NCBI GenBank assembly: GCA_001599755.1 | Contig: BCHX01000004.1 | Span: 1,860,001-1,924,000 of the forward strand | Reading direction: 5' to 3' | Length of the DNA stretch: 64,000 nt | DNA from: Gliomastix tumulicola | Taxonomy: Eukaryota; Ascomycota; Sordariomycetes; Hypocreales; Bionectriaceae | In this document: positions 47,589-58,400 of the stretch, piece after piece | Numbering within the stretch: position 1 is the first letter of the stretch | Layout of the letters: each line of letters begins with the position of its first letter | The notes under the pieces: model-generated | Told to the model about the DNA's origin: nothing | The model's input: the letters and a program-made list of their open reading frames with translations, nothing else | Databases searched by the model: none | Translations under genes and position numbers: made by a program

Positions 47589-49307
47589 ATGGCCGACGAA
47601 AAGTCCAATTCCCCGGCCGAGGTCGCCCTCGACTCTCACTCGGCCGTCGACGCCTCCCACGTCCCGCGCCCCTCGGGATGGATCTACCGCGGCTTCAGGG
47701 TCCGCGGCAAGGAGGTCTGGTACGCCTCGCCGACCGTCCAGCTGCTCATGGTCGCCTTCGTGTGCTTCCTGTGCCCGGGCATGTTCAACGCCCTGCAGGG
47801 TCTCGGCGGCGGCGGCCAGCTCGACACGAGCGCCCAGACGGCCGCCAGCACGGCGCTCTACAGCGTGTTTGCCGTCGTCGGCTTCTTCGCGGGCACCTTT
47901 GCCAACCGTCTCGGTCTGCGTCTCACCTTCAGCATCGGCGGCATCGGCTACTGCATCTACGCGGCGTCCTTCCTGTGCTACTCGCACACCCAGAACTTTG
48001 GGTTCGTCGTCTTTGCCGGTGCCTTCCTCGGTCTGTGCGCCGGTCTGCTCTGGACGGCGCAGGGTGCTGTCATGATGGCCTACCCGACTGAGGGCCAGAA
48101 GGGTCGCTACATCTCGTGGTTCTGGATCATCTTCAACACGGGTGCCGTCATTGGATCTCTGGTAAGTCTAGAGCCTACTTGATGCGTCTTGTCAAAGACG
48201 CGAGTATAACTGCACCTCTGAGAGCGGAGGATATCTTCAGGCATAGAGCGTGCAACAACGTGCTAACATGGACCCCCTCTGCAGATCCCCCTCGCCCAGA
48301 ACATCAACAACAAGTCCGGCCCCGTCACCGACGGCACCTACGCCGCCTTTATCGCCCTCATGTTCGTCGGTCTCATGCTCAGCATCTTCCTCTGCGATGC
48401 CGACAAGGTCATCCGCCAGGACGGCTCCAAGGTCATCCTGATGAAGAACCCGTCGTGGAAGACCGAGTTCAAGGGCCTCTGGGAGACGCTCTACAACGAC
48501 CCCTGGATCCTGCTCCTCTTCCCCATGTTCTTCGCCTCCAACGTCTTCTACACGTACCAGAACAACGGCCTCAACGCCACCCACTTCAACACGCGCACCC
48601 GCTCCCTCAACTCGCTGCTCTACTGGCTCTCGCAGATCATCGGCGCCGTCATCATCGGCTACTGCCTCGACTACTCCAAGATCCGCCGCAGCGTCCGCGC
48701 CAAGATCTCCCTCGCCGTCCTGTTCACCGTCACCATGGTCGTCTGGGGCGGCGGCTACGCCTGGCAGGCCAAGCAGGTCACCCGCCAGCAGGCCAAGGAG
48801 GAGGGCTTCGTCGCGGTCGACTGGGAGGATGGCGGTGAGCGCTTCATCGGCCCCATGTTCCTGTACTTCTTCTACGGCTTCTTCGACGCCGTCTGGCAGA
48901 CCATGATCTACTGGTACATGGGCGCCCTCTCCAACTCTGGCCGCAAGGCTGCCAACCTCGCTGGTTTCTACAAGGTAAGCTTCCAGTTCTCTCTATTCCC
49001 CCGTCCAAGAAGACGGGTTTTCTGTCTGGCCGGGATGCTAACGGTGACAAAATCACAGGGTATCCAGAGTGCCGGCGCCGCCTGCTTCTGGGCCATGGAC
49101 AACGCCGAGGTCTCCTACGACGCCATCTTCTACGCCACCTGGGGTCTCCTCATCGTCTCCCTGATCTTCGCCGCCCCCGTCGTCTGGACCCGCATCCAGG
49201 ACACCGTCACCCTCGAGGAGGATCTCAAGTTTAGCGACGAGACCGTTGAGGATATCATTGTCGGCGGTGCTGCGGCTGCTGCTCTCGAGAAGAAGCAGGA
49301 GGCATAG
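47589..49307 (+). CDS. UNC93-like MFS membrane protein (DUF895)
   Basis: Exons 47589-48161, 48285-48974 and 49059-49307 give 503 residues. After a hydrophilic N-terminus of about 45 residues there are about 11-12 membrane segments. Typical of the fungal UNC93-like branch are VCFLCPGMFNALQGLGGGG (TM1-2), GLLWTAQGAVMMAYPTEGQKGRYI, FFASNVFYTYQNNGLN and FYGFFDAVWQTMIYWYMGALSNSGRKAANLAGFYKGIQS-type blocks. Relatives include an uncharacterised fission-yeast UNC93-like protein; the animal founder regulates a potassium channel, but fungal function is unknown. The C-terminus is acidic and cytosolic. The second intron (84 nt) is in frame without stops, so its retention would insert 28 residues. Confidence 0.88.
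48975..49058 (+). other. In-frame, stop-free intron of the UNC93-like gene
   Basis: The intron has a GTAAGC donor, a GCTAAC branch element and a CACAG acceptor. Its length is a multiple of three and it reads through without a stop. The family's uninterrupted FYK-GIQS reading supports splicing; retention would add a basic loop. Confidence 0.75.
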
Positions 49308-50066
49308 AGAGGGGAATGGGAATACTTCTTGTGTTTTTCGTTTCCTTTGATATATGAGGACGGTCGGGATAACGCGCGGTGGTGGTGGAGTTTTTGATAA
49401 TGAGTCTGTGGCGTCGATATTTGGCGCTGCGGGTTTACTGCTAGATGATACCTTTGCGAATCGATAATGATTTACTTACTTACTGAACGGTATGCACGAG
49501 GCTGTGTATGATGAGTGAGCATGTGTGGGTGGTTGTCTTGGTCGTGATACAAAGTCCCGTGATTTGCATGTGCGCTGTGGAAAGACACGGAAGGCGCAAA
49601 TCGCTCTTGGCCTTGCCGACTCAAACCGTCTCCCGTTCCTGCGTGGTACGTACCGAATAAACTGGGCACACTGACAAATGCTCGGCCTCCGATTGGCTCG
49701 GTCGAAGCGAACGGGTGCTCGCTCCCCGTCGTCATACGACAATTCTGCCGGCTGACTGGATCCCAGTGGTGCGATTGCTCAGCGAGGCAAGCCCCCCCCA
49801 AGCCCCCTAAACTTGCACCCTGCAGCGTCTTTTAGCGGGCAAAGCCCCCCCCGAGCGCCCCCAACACAACACAACAGGGCAGCACCTGCGACCCTTAGTC
49901 ATCGGCTTCCGGGGCGGACCATTTCCAAATGCAAATGCTCCGATCCCACTTTCGTTTCTCTTCCCATTCAAACCCAGCAAACCCTCGATCCGTTTCTACG
50001 TCACGCTTGTTACCTTGTCGTGATGAACGCGAGCCAGTCTCCTACAACGCAGTCTCCTTCCCGTCG
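49308..50066. other. Intergenic, promoter of ISA1
   Basis: No gene is visible. The ISA1 frame is open upstream to 49929, so a longer N-terminus starting at that ATG is formally possible. Confidence 0.5.
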
Positions 50067-50866
50067 ATGAGGTTGTCCCTGTTGTCCTCCGCCATGATCT
50101 CCATACCCCGGACGGCGGCGCGAGTCGCCCTGCGCCACGGCAGCCGCAACCAGTGCCGACTGTTCTTCGCCACGCCCTCGAGGACAGCGGCCATAGCGTA
50201 CCATTCCTACCCTCTACCGTCCTCGAGCACACCGACGCCGCCGAGGAACGACGACGTGCCTGAGTCATCGATCGCGCAGCCGGAGGCCCTGCCCAAGGTG
50301 CACGAGACCCGGCCGCCGAGCACCCAGCAGCACACACCACCCGCAGCAGCAGCACAGCCAGTAGCACAATCACCACCGTCATCAGCATCCGCGGCACCCC
50401 CGATCAGCGAAGCCGAGGCCCAGAAACCCAAGCCCAGGACCGCGCCGACGCCGCGCCCCCGCTCCAAGCTCCGCGCCCGCAAGGCCGCCATGACGCTTAC
50501 GCCGTCGGCCGTCGCGCAGCTGCGCACGCTGCTCGACCAGCCGGCGCCCAAGCTCATCAAGATCGGCGTGCGCAACCGCGGCTGCAGCGGGCTGGCGTAC
50601 CACCTCGAGTACGTCGAGAAGCCGGGCGCCTTCGACGAGGCGGTGGAGCAGGACGGCGTCAAGGTGCTTATCGACAGCAAGGCGCTGTTCAGCATCATCG
50701 GGAGCGAGATGGACTGGGCTGAGGATAAGCTGAACCAGCGGTTCGTGTTTAAGAACCCGAATATCAGTATGTTTGACCCGGATTGGAGGAGGCTGGACGA
50801 GTCCTGTTTTACTGACTGATAATCACAGAGGAGGAGTGCGGCTGTGGCGAGTCCTTCATGGTATAG
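50067..50866 (+). CDS. ISA1: Isa1, mitochondrial A-type iron-sulfur cluster assembly protein
   Basis: Exons 50067-50766 and 50829-50866 give 245 residues. The N-terminal 45 residues are Arg/Ser-rich without acids until residue 62, a mitochondrial presequence. A long Pro/Ala/Ser-rich linker (about 50-135) follows. The A-type domain (about 140-245) has the three cluster-binding cysteines: Cys173 in RNRGCSGLAY, and Cys237/Cys239 in EECGCGESF. The short second exon supplies the last two cysteines, which confirms the splice. Isa1 works with Isa2 and Iba57 to build 4Fe-4S clusters for aconitase, lipoate synthase and others. An ATG at 49929 would lengthen the protein by 46 residues; I chose 50067 because a presequence-like stretch starts there. 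Confidence 0.9.
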
Positions 50867-51616
50867 ACAAGAAGGAGAACCGAGTCGTCCCCATTAGTGC
50901 AGATCCCCATGAGGGAAGCACAGGACGGGGACAAATTAGACCGCGCTCACGCTTTGGAATAGAATGACTTGAACGTCTATGCTTCTTTTACGTTACGAGG
51001 GGCTGGAAAGCTATAGCGGCACACTGCTCGAGTGTTATATATATATTGTGCGGCGGCCGTCTACCAAGAGGAAACGCGGACTGTATTCTACTGGGAGGAA
51101 TAGGCCATTGCATCGTGCTGGGACATAATTCATTCCTAGCCAGGCCATGAAAGTCAAGAGTCAAAACGGCGGTGAAGAGTCGGCAGAACAAGGCGTTTGT
51201 ATTTGGGTGGGCAAAGTGCCCAATGTGCCCGTGTTTTGAACATAGCTTACCTTATACCACTCCTCAATACATGTATATATGATTCCATGCCCATGGTTGC
51301 ATTGAGTGATGATTCCAAATAGATGAGGGTGTGGGTGCTGTGTGACTCTTCGGAGCGTTGGGCCGGTGCGGATATCACATGACCACGCGACATGAATGTG
51401 TGTGTTGCTCTCGATGTAGCCTCACGAGTCACCGCTAGAGAGTGCCACGCCGCGCCTTAAAAACGACATGACCTGCCCGCGAGGACCGTGAATCTCGTTT
51501 TCCATCTCTCCTTCTTCATCACACTTCTTATCCGTCAGAAAAGGCACACACCATTGGCAAATCATCGTCATCACACAGTCACGCATCGCCCACGACTCTA
51601 CTCAGCATCATACAGC
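50867..51616. other. Intergenic, MGMT promoter
   Basis: 750 bp without a convincing gene. The frame of the next gene is open upstream from 51488, but the sequence is leader-like. Confidence 0.5.
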
Positions 51617-52123
51617 ATGGCTACCGCTACCACCATGACAGCCTCACCCCCTTCCTCTACACAAACCACCACCACCACAACCTACAAACCGCCCTCGGCC
51701 TCACGACCCCGCAGATCCAAGCTACAGACAGTCCCGGCGCCCGAGGACGACGAGGCAGACCACATGAAGACCCAGCTCGCCCGCATCGCCGCCTCCGCGC
51801 GCACGCCCTTCGAGAAGCGCGTCTGGACGGCCCTCTGCGCCATCCCGCGCGGGCGCTTCACGACGTACGGCCTGCTGTCGGCGCACCTCGGCACGTCCCC
51901 CCGGGCCGTGGGCAACGCGCTGCGGCGGAACCCGTTCGCGCCGGACGTGCCCTGCCACCGCGTCGTCGCGACGGGCGGGAAGCTGGGCGGGTTCAAGGGG
52001 AGCTGGCCGCGGGACGGGGAGGGCATCACGCTGGACGAGAAGAGGGGGCTGCTGAGGGGGGAAGGGGTGCGGTTTGACGAGGATGGGGGGAGGGTTAGGG
52101 GGTCGCCTTGGACGTTTAAGTGA
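51617..52123 (+). CDS. Methylated-DNA-protein-cysteine methyltransferase (MGMT/Ogt fold)
   Basis: A single exon encodes 168 residues. The C-terminal DNA-binding domain runs from about 63 (TPFEKRVWTALCAIPRGRFTTYG) through RAVGNALRRNP, the recognition helix with its arginine finger, to VPCHRVV with Cys113 as methyl acceptor. GGKLGGFKGSW follows. Because the motif is PCHR, not PWHR, this is a predicted true O6-alkylguanine repair protein, not an ATL-type sensor. The first 50 residues are Thr/Ser/Pro-rich and replace the usual N-terminal domain, so it is a compact single-domain member. It acts once per molecule in nucleus or cytosol. Initiation is at 51617 because upstream codons lack protein-like composition. 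Confidence 0.88.
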   Translation: MATATTMTASPPSSTQTTTTTTYKPPSASRPRRSKLQTVPAPEDDEADHMKTQLARIAASARTPFEKRVWTALCAIPRGRFTTYGLLSAHLGTSPRAVGNALRRNPFAPDVPCHRVVATGGKLGGFKGSWPRDGEGITLDEKRGLLRGEGVRFDEDGGRVRGSPWTFK

Positions 52124-52785
52124 AGGAGAGAATTGGGGAGGGATGGGAAGGGAAGGGAAGGGGCCGGAGGGAGTCAGTGAGGGCTTCGGACAGATCCCGA
52201 CGGGATCGGGGGTCCGTTTGGGATCTATTGCTTGTATACCAGATTGCCTCGGAAAAATGCGCTTCGTTGATGGGTAAGTAGGTAGCTGTTGCTTGGGCAT
52301 AATTATTTGAGGGTACTTCATCGCTCAGGAGTTCAGATGATTAATGATATAAAAAATAATTCCGAACAGTCAATTGAATCGCAGCAGTTCACGATGATGC
52401 ACAGTGAAGCCCTGCAACGATATCACGGAATGTCCGCGATAATCGATAGGAGACGCTCCGGCGACCGAAAAGGCTTGGTCGGAAATCCGGTTACAACGGT
52501 TAGCAAGGCAGAGGACATTTGGTTATTCCGGCGGCCGTCATTGGTCCAGCCGGCGGATCCCGGAAACTAGCACGGTGGGTGGGTCCGCATGAGAGCAACT
52601 TCCTGTGACATGCAAACCGAGACAAGGAGAGCTGCGGATAGCTTCGCTTCGCTTCTTTCTTGAGCCTCTACATTCCATCCCCCTTCGACTCTTCTGTCAT
52701 CGTCCCCTTTTCTTTCCCCTCTCCTCTCCTTCCTCTCTACATCGCCAGCTCCTTTAGACAAGGCGCCGGTACACTCCTCAGCATC
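52124..52785. other. Intergenic, promoter of LSC2
   Basis: No gene is visible. A pyrimidine-rich leader precedes the succinate-CoA ligase start. Confidence 0.5.
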
Positions 52786-54431
52786 ATGTTCAGGTTTGGC
52801 AGCTCCCGCTCCCTGGCTTCGGCGTTGAACGCCTCCAAGGTCAGTACAGATAAAGGCTGCGTGCACACGTCGACGACAGCTCCCCTCTCCGTCTCCGCGG
52901 GCGCGCCTACCGCTTTGCGACGCGACACGAACGCTTCGGCCTCGCTACGCGTGAGCGAACCACTGTCCAGCTCAGAAGGCTAACATGGCAAATTTCTTTA
53001 CGCGCAGATCACCCCCTCGGTCCGACTCCCTGGCATCGCCCAGCAGAAGCGAGCGCTGAGCATCCACGAGTATCTCTCTGCCGACCTCCTCAGACAGGTA
53101 ACTACGAACCCGCGTCTTCGAGAGACAATACAGATATGGGCAAAAAGGGCAGCAGGCTGATACGAGAAAATACAGTATGGTGTAGGTGTCCCCAAGGGCG
53201 CTGTGGCCAAGACGGCTGCCGAGGCCAAGACCGTCGCGAAGGAGATCGCCACGGGCGACATGGTCATCAAGGCGCAGGTTCTGGCCGGCGGTCGAGGCAA
53301 GGGAACCTTTGACAACGGCCTGAAGGGCGGCGTCCGCGTCATCTACTCCCCGACCGAGGCCGAGATGTTCGCCGAGCAGATGATCGGCCACAAGCTCGTC
53401 ACCAAGCAGACCGGCGCCGGCGGCCGCCTGTGCAGCAGCGTCTACATCTGCGAGCGCAAGTTCGCCCGCCGCGAGTTCTACCTCGCCATCCTCATGGACC
53501 GTGGCTCCCAGACCCCCGTCATCGTCTCCTCGTCCCAGGGCGGCATGGACATCGAGACGGTCGCCAAGGAGACCCCCGACGCCATCAACACCCACTTCAT
53601 CGACATCAAGACGGGTGTGACGGACGACATCGCCCGCGACATCGCCACCAAGCTCGGCTTCAGCGAGCAGTGCATCGAGGATGCCAAGGACACCATCCAG
53701 CGCCTCTACCAGATCTTCCGCGAGAAGGACGCCACGCAGATCGAGATCAACCCCCTTTCCGAGACCTCGGACCACCAGGTGCTCTGCATGGACGCCAAGT
53801 TCGGCTTCGACGACAACGCCGACTTCCGCCAGCAGGAGGTCTTTGAGTGGCGCGACACCACCCAGGAGGACGCCGACGAGGTCCGCGCTGCCAAGTCCGG
53901 CCTCAACTTCATCAAGCTCGACGGTGACATCGGCTGCCTCGTCAACGGTGCCGGTCTCGCCATGGCCACCATGGACATCATCAAGCTGAACGGCGGCCAG
54001 CCCGCCAACTTCCTCGACGTCGGTGGTGGTGCCACCCCTGCCGCCATCAAGGAGGCCTTCGAGCTCATCACCAGCGACCCCAAGGTCACCGCCATCTTCG
54101 TCAACATCTTCGGCGGTATCGTCCGCTGCGATCACATCGCCACTGGTCTCATTAAGACCGTCGAGGCCCTCAACCTCAAGATCCCCATCATCGCTCGTCT
54201 CCAGGGCACCAACGTCGAGGCCGCCCACAAGATCATCAACGAGTCCGGCATGAAGATCTTCTCCATCGACGACCTCCAGAGCGCGTCCGAGAAGGCCGTC
54301 CAGCTGTCAAAGGTGGTCAAGATGGGTAAGTCACTCCCCGCCGCTTTCCTACCTCTCGAACAGCCATGCTAACTCATCTTCTTCCAGCTCGTGATATCGA
54401 CGTCGGTGTTGAGTTCACCCTGGGTATTTAA
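52786..54431 (+). CDS. LSC2: Succinate-CoA ligase beta subunit, mitochondrial
   Basis: Exons 52786-52839, 53008-53097, 53176-54325 and 54388-54431 give 445 residues. The first 40 residues are Arg/Ser-rich (MFRFGSSRSLASALNASK, then RLPGIAQQKRAL) and end just before SIHEYLSADLL, the mature start of the ATP-grasp domain. IKAQVLAGGRGKGTF binds nucleotide, QIEINPLSET provides metal ligands, and NGAGLAMATMDIIKLNGGQPANFLDVGGGA and VNIFGGIVRCD belong to the C-terminal ligase domain. With the alpha subunit (encoded elsewhere) it interconverts succinyl-CoA and succinate with substrate-level phosphorylation in the TCA cycle. The last exon encodes only ARDIDVGVEFTLGI. Confidence 0.95.
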
Positions 54432-55544
54432 TGACTAGACTTTTTCAGGCCGGCTTTGTCCGTTTTTTTTCCTTGTAATAATGTGCCCTCGCAGACTGAA
54501 GTCGATCGCAGCGGAACGCGAGCGAGACGCAAGACGGAGGATGTATCTTTTGGGGGAGGGAAATCCAGCCAAAGGGGTGAAGAATGAACGAACCCGGCGA
54601 CGGATTTTTTTTCTTTATCTGTGTGTATGGGCTGGGGCTGGCGAATTCCTCGAGTAGATCCTAGTTGCAATGCCGAATAGACTTGATTTGTTTCTTGTAT
54701 AAAAATGCATGATCGTCATTACTTAAGTGAGTGTTGTGAGTGAGCATGATATATTATCTTATATCAAGGCGTGTGGTGAGTGGGCAGAGTTTCTGTGAGG
54801 CCTTATCCGAACAATCCCGAGGTTACAGGGGCTGTTTACGCACCAAGGGAGATTTCCCCTCTACAGTCAGTGTCCTGCCAGTGATCCACATGTGTACACT
54901 GTCCAACTTCTAGAGATGATCAGCACACCTTGTATTAATAGGTGATTCTCAGATTCAAATTGAGGTCATCTTTGATCCTCTGACTTGATGGCCCGGGTGG
55001 CTGGCCGGAGATGTGGGTACCTTGTCCGGAGCCGGGGTCATGAGGTCCGGAGTTGCGCAAAGAGGACTTGGTCTGCCTTTCCCCCCGGATCGATTCTCGC
55101 TCGGTGCGGTTGCCTGTATTCGTTTGATGAGGCTTAGAGAGTGGATGGCATAAGTTAGGTTTTACCTATCGAATACCCGTCTACGGTCAGATGCCGTGGA
55201 CGGTCGGTGCGTCAGTAGACATAGTCGACCTTCAAATGGCGTTAGATGATTGTTTCGATTGAGACGAATGTTGCTCCAAACCGCCGACCTGAAAAGCTGT
55301 CATCTTGAACCAGAGCCTGCTTTTGTGAGGAGGTCCTGCCATTGTCATTGTTGGAGAGATGTGAGAGCAGAAGAGGAATGGAAACCCACCCAAAGAATGA
55401 TAGACAGACCCACGAAATGTGACATCAGGCAGTTGACACGCTCACCCAGTGTAAGTGCTATATTTAGCCTCTCTGGCTAAACATCAACAACCACAAATCA
55501 AACCTCGTAACAACACCACCTGAGTAAGATAAACCACCTCTACA
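54432..55544. other. Intergenic, promoter of fructosamine kinase gene
   Basis: 1.1 kb containing the LSC2 3' flank (T-rich) and the next promoter. No gene was found. Confidence 0.5.
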
Positions 55545-56578
55545 ATGCCTCCGCCCGTAGACTCGGCCATCCTCCAGGCCCTCGGCCTCGACCCAGCCCA
55601 GACCAAGATGACATCACACGGCGGCTCGGGCTTCGCCTCGACCTTCAAGCTCACGTCGACCGTCGACGGCGCCCAGAAGAACTTCTTCGTCAAGACGGGC
55701 AAGGGGCGCAACGCCGACATCATGTTCACGGGAGAGCACGCCTCGCTCAACGCCATCCACGACGCCGTCCCCAACTTCTGCCCGCGGTCGCACGCCCACG
55801 GCGCTCTGTCCACGGGCGGCGGCGACAGGTACTTCCTGGCGACGGACTTCCTCGATCTTAGCGCAGCAGCAGGCGACAAGTCGGGGGAGTCGCTGGCGGT
55901 GAAGTTGGCTAAGCTGCATTCGACCCCGGCGCCAGTGCCTGAGGGGTATGATAGGCCGATGTTTGGATTTCCTGTCACGACGTGCTGCGGTGATACGCCG
56001 CAGGACAACTCGTGGAAGTCCACCTGGGCGGAGTTCTACGCGGAGAACAGGCTGCGCAGCATCTGCCGCGCCGCGGAGAGGAACAACGGGCCTGATCGGG
56101 AGCTTGCTGACACGGTTGAGAAGACGGCGAGTAGAGTCGTGCCGCGACTGATCGGTGATGACACCATCAAAGGCGGCATCACACCCGTTGTCATTCACGG
56201 GGATCTCTGGAGCGGGAACCACTCAACAGGGCAGATTGCCGGTCAGGGCGGGATCGAGGAGGTCGTCTTCGACCCGTCGGCTGTGTACGGACACTCCGAG
56301 TACGAGCTCGGCATCATGAAGATGTTTGGCGGGTTCGGGTCGAGCTTCTTCAGGGAGTATGAGACGCTGGTTCCCAAGGCTGAGCCCAAGGAGGAGTGGG
56401 ACGACAGAGTGCAGCTGTACGAGCTGTAAGTGATACCAGTTCACGGCGCCCCTCTCCAGACTGGCTAACATGATGGTCTAGATACCACCATCTCAACCAC
56501 TACGCCATCTTCGGCGGCTCCTACCGCAGCGGCGCCATGTCAATAATGAAGAGGCTCATCTCAAAGTACGGCGGCTGA
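55545..56578 (+). CDS. Fructosamine/ketosamine-3-kinase (FN3K family)
   Basis: Exons 55545-56425 and 56482-56578 give 325 residues, the usual family size. The kinase-like fold is visible: FFVKTGK with Lys50 for ATP, the GEHASL helix with Glu64, ATDFL at the hinge, VIHGDLWSGN (Asp220 catalytic, Asn225 metal) and VFDPSAVYGHSEYELGIMKMFGGF with Asp243 as the second metal ligand. FN3K enzymes phosphorylate ketosamines on glycated proteins, which then fall apart, so they repair glycation damage. There is no targeting signal, hence cytosolic. The second exon gives the C-terminal YHHLNHYAIFGGSYRSGA helices. Retention of the intron would end the protein at once with a TAA. Confidence 0.92.
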
Positions 56579-56829
56579 TCCAAGATCGTATATAAGAACT
56601 GTAAAGGACAGATGGTACAGACTGCCAACGGAATTCCCCTTTGAAATATACCCTGACGCCGCATGAAGCAATGATCGTCCAGTCATGATGTCTATAGATA
56701 TAATGTGTTGCAGAATCCAACAGAGGAAAGAGACAAACCAAGAAAGCGAGCGGATATTGGTCCGCAACAGATAAGCGATAGTGTGAAATCTAAGCCTCAG
56801 CCAACCACGAACTAGCTTGCGCAGCGTCA

Positions 56830-57620
56830 TTAAGCAAGCATGGCCTCCCTCCTTTCCGGCTCCGGTTCTGCCTCCCGCTCGGGTGGAACTCCCGCCGGTG
56901 ACTTTAAGGGGCCCTGGGGGACGGTGGGTATATGCACTGGTGCCTCTTTGACCGGGTTCATCTCGGCCGCGAGGGCTTCTAGCTCGTCTTCGACCTCCTC
57001 TTCGTCGTGATTCGATATCCGGCCGCCCAGCATGTCGCTGACCTCCTACACAAGCAAGTCAGCCATCACCCTCACAAACCCAGTAGGCCGCGAAAACTCG
57101 CATCCCGGGAAGAGCCACTCACCTGCTGATACGCTACCGCGTCCGCCGTCTCCCCCATCAGCTTCTCCACGTGGTCCAGGCCGCCCATCTCGGCGTGGAT
57201 CTCCTTCAGCACCTTGGTCCCCTGCTGCAGGCCGAAGACGACGTCCTTGGAGATGAGCGCGAACTCGACGCTCGACACCAGCTTCTCGAGCTGCTCCAGC
57301 TGCGCGTCCGTCTTGCTCAGCAGCGACTCCTGGTACTTCTTGCGCCGCAGCGCGAGCAGCGCCCGCGGCTTGTCGCCCTTGGCGAGCATCTGCCGCGCAA
57401 TGTCCGTCTCCTTGTCCGTCAGCGCCGTGATGCGTCGCTGGTACTGGTGCAGCTTGTCGCGCTGGATCTTCATGTCGAGGATTGCCCTGGGGGTTCGGGT
57501 AGAATGAGCACGTGCGCGACATCGGAACCGGTTGGCTTGGGGGGGGAGGCTGGACGAGGAGATGAATGGGAGGATGACTTACTTGTCCTGGGCGGTAACT
57601 TTGCTCCCGTTGGCTCCCAT
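56830..57620 (-). CDS. VPS20: Vps20/CHMP6, ESCRT-III subunit
   Basis: Exons on the minus strand are 57620-57583, 57486-57123 and 57045-56830, giving 205 residues. The start MGANGSK fits the N-myristoylation pattern (Gly2, Ser6), as known for Vps20. The basic helical hairpin follows (QRDKLHQYQRRITALTDKE, ALLALRRKKYQESLL), then the acidic C-terminal half (NHDEEEVEDELEALAAEM), which gives the ESCRT-III charge split and the MIT-interacting end. Vps20 receives ESCRT-II and nucleates Snf7 on endosomes during multivesicular body formation. It converges tail-to-tail with the fructosamine kinase gene (251 bp apart) and is divergent from the AAA+ gene. Confidence 0.92.
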
Positions 57621-58400
57621 GATGACGGTGGCAAGACGACCGCAGCTTCGGCCGTCTCGATTCGAGACCGGGAATGTGAGAGAGGGGATTCAAGGACGAG
57701 GGACGTAATGGACTTTGGGAGGATTAAGTGGGAGCTCGTGAGCGAGTACGGATCGAGAGATGACATCAACTGATAAGATAAGACTTATCTCTGATCTGCA
57801 CGGCTGTTGATAAGATTGCGATAGGGACCAGGTGACAGAAAAGAAAGTAGGTCGCAAGTAATTCCGAGTCACCCCACAGTGCAGGGCAAAATTGACGCTT
57901 TATATACCAGCATAATAAAGTCAAATAATTTTTAATCCCTATAAAGGCAGGGTTCTAGATATATTTTTAGATGGACGTATTATATCTCATATATTCTGTA
58001 ATTTTCTGAAATTTCTACTAGCTTCTAGGCAGCTTAAAGCTCATAGTACAGTATGAATTATATCCCTCCATCAAGTATCCCCGCGAAATTCTGCTATTCG
58101 CACGGTACGGCTGCTTCGACATTACTTTCGACCCACTGTATCCGAGGATAACAATTTAGCTTTTATGTCACCACCCATCGGCTTGGATCGGGCAGAGAAA
58201 AAAAAAAGTTGGTGAGCCTCACCCTCATCGCAATCCCGGCAGTGTTTATAGGGTTGCTGGCATGTAGTTGAAGAAAAGCTTGGGCTGTGCACACCCAAAC
58301 TGTATGGTCCCATAACTCAAGTATTTATTCGACCAAAACAGGCACTGCCAAAACTTATACCTCCCAACCTCAGTCACATCATGATAACAGCTGCAGCATC
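57621..58400. other. Divergent intergenic region between VPS20 and AAA+ gene
   Basis: 780 bp between two divergent start codons. The middle part is strikingly AT-rich (see next entry). No gene is visible. Confidence 0.5.
57886..58075. other. AT-rich island
   Basis: About 190 bp dominated by A and T, with TATATA, AATAATTTTTAA and ATATATT runs, sharply different from the GC-rich flanks. This fits a small remnant of a repeat degraded by repeat-induced point mutation, or an unusually AT-rich promoter. No coding trace or terminal repeats can be recognised. Confidence 0.5.

Noticed and set aside
52972..54228. 418-codon frame antisense to succinate-CoA ligase
   Set aside because: A typical antisense shadow of a strongly codon-biased gene, with Gly/Asp/Val/Leu-rich composition and no motif.
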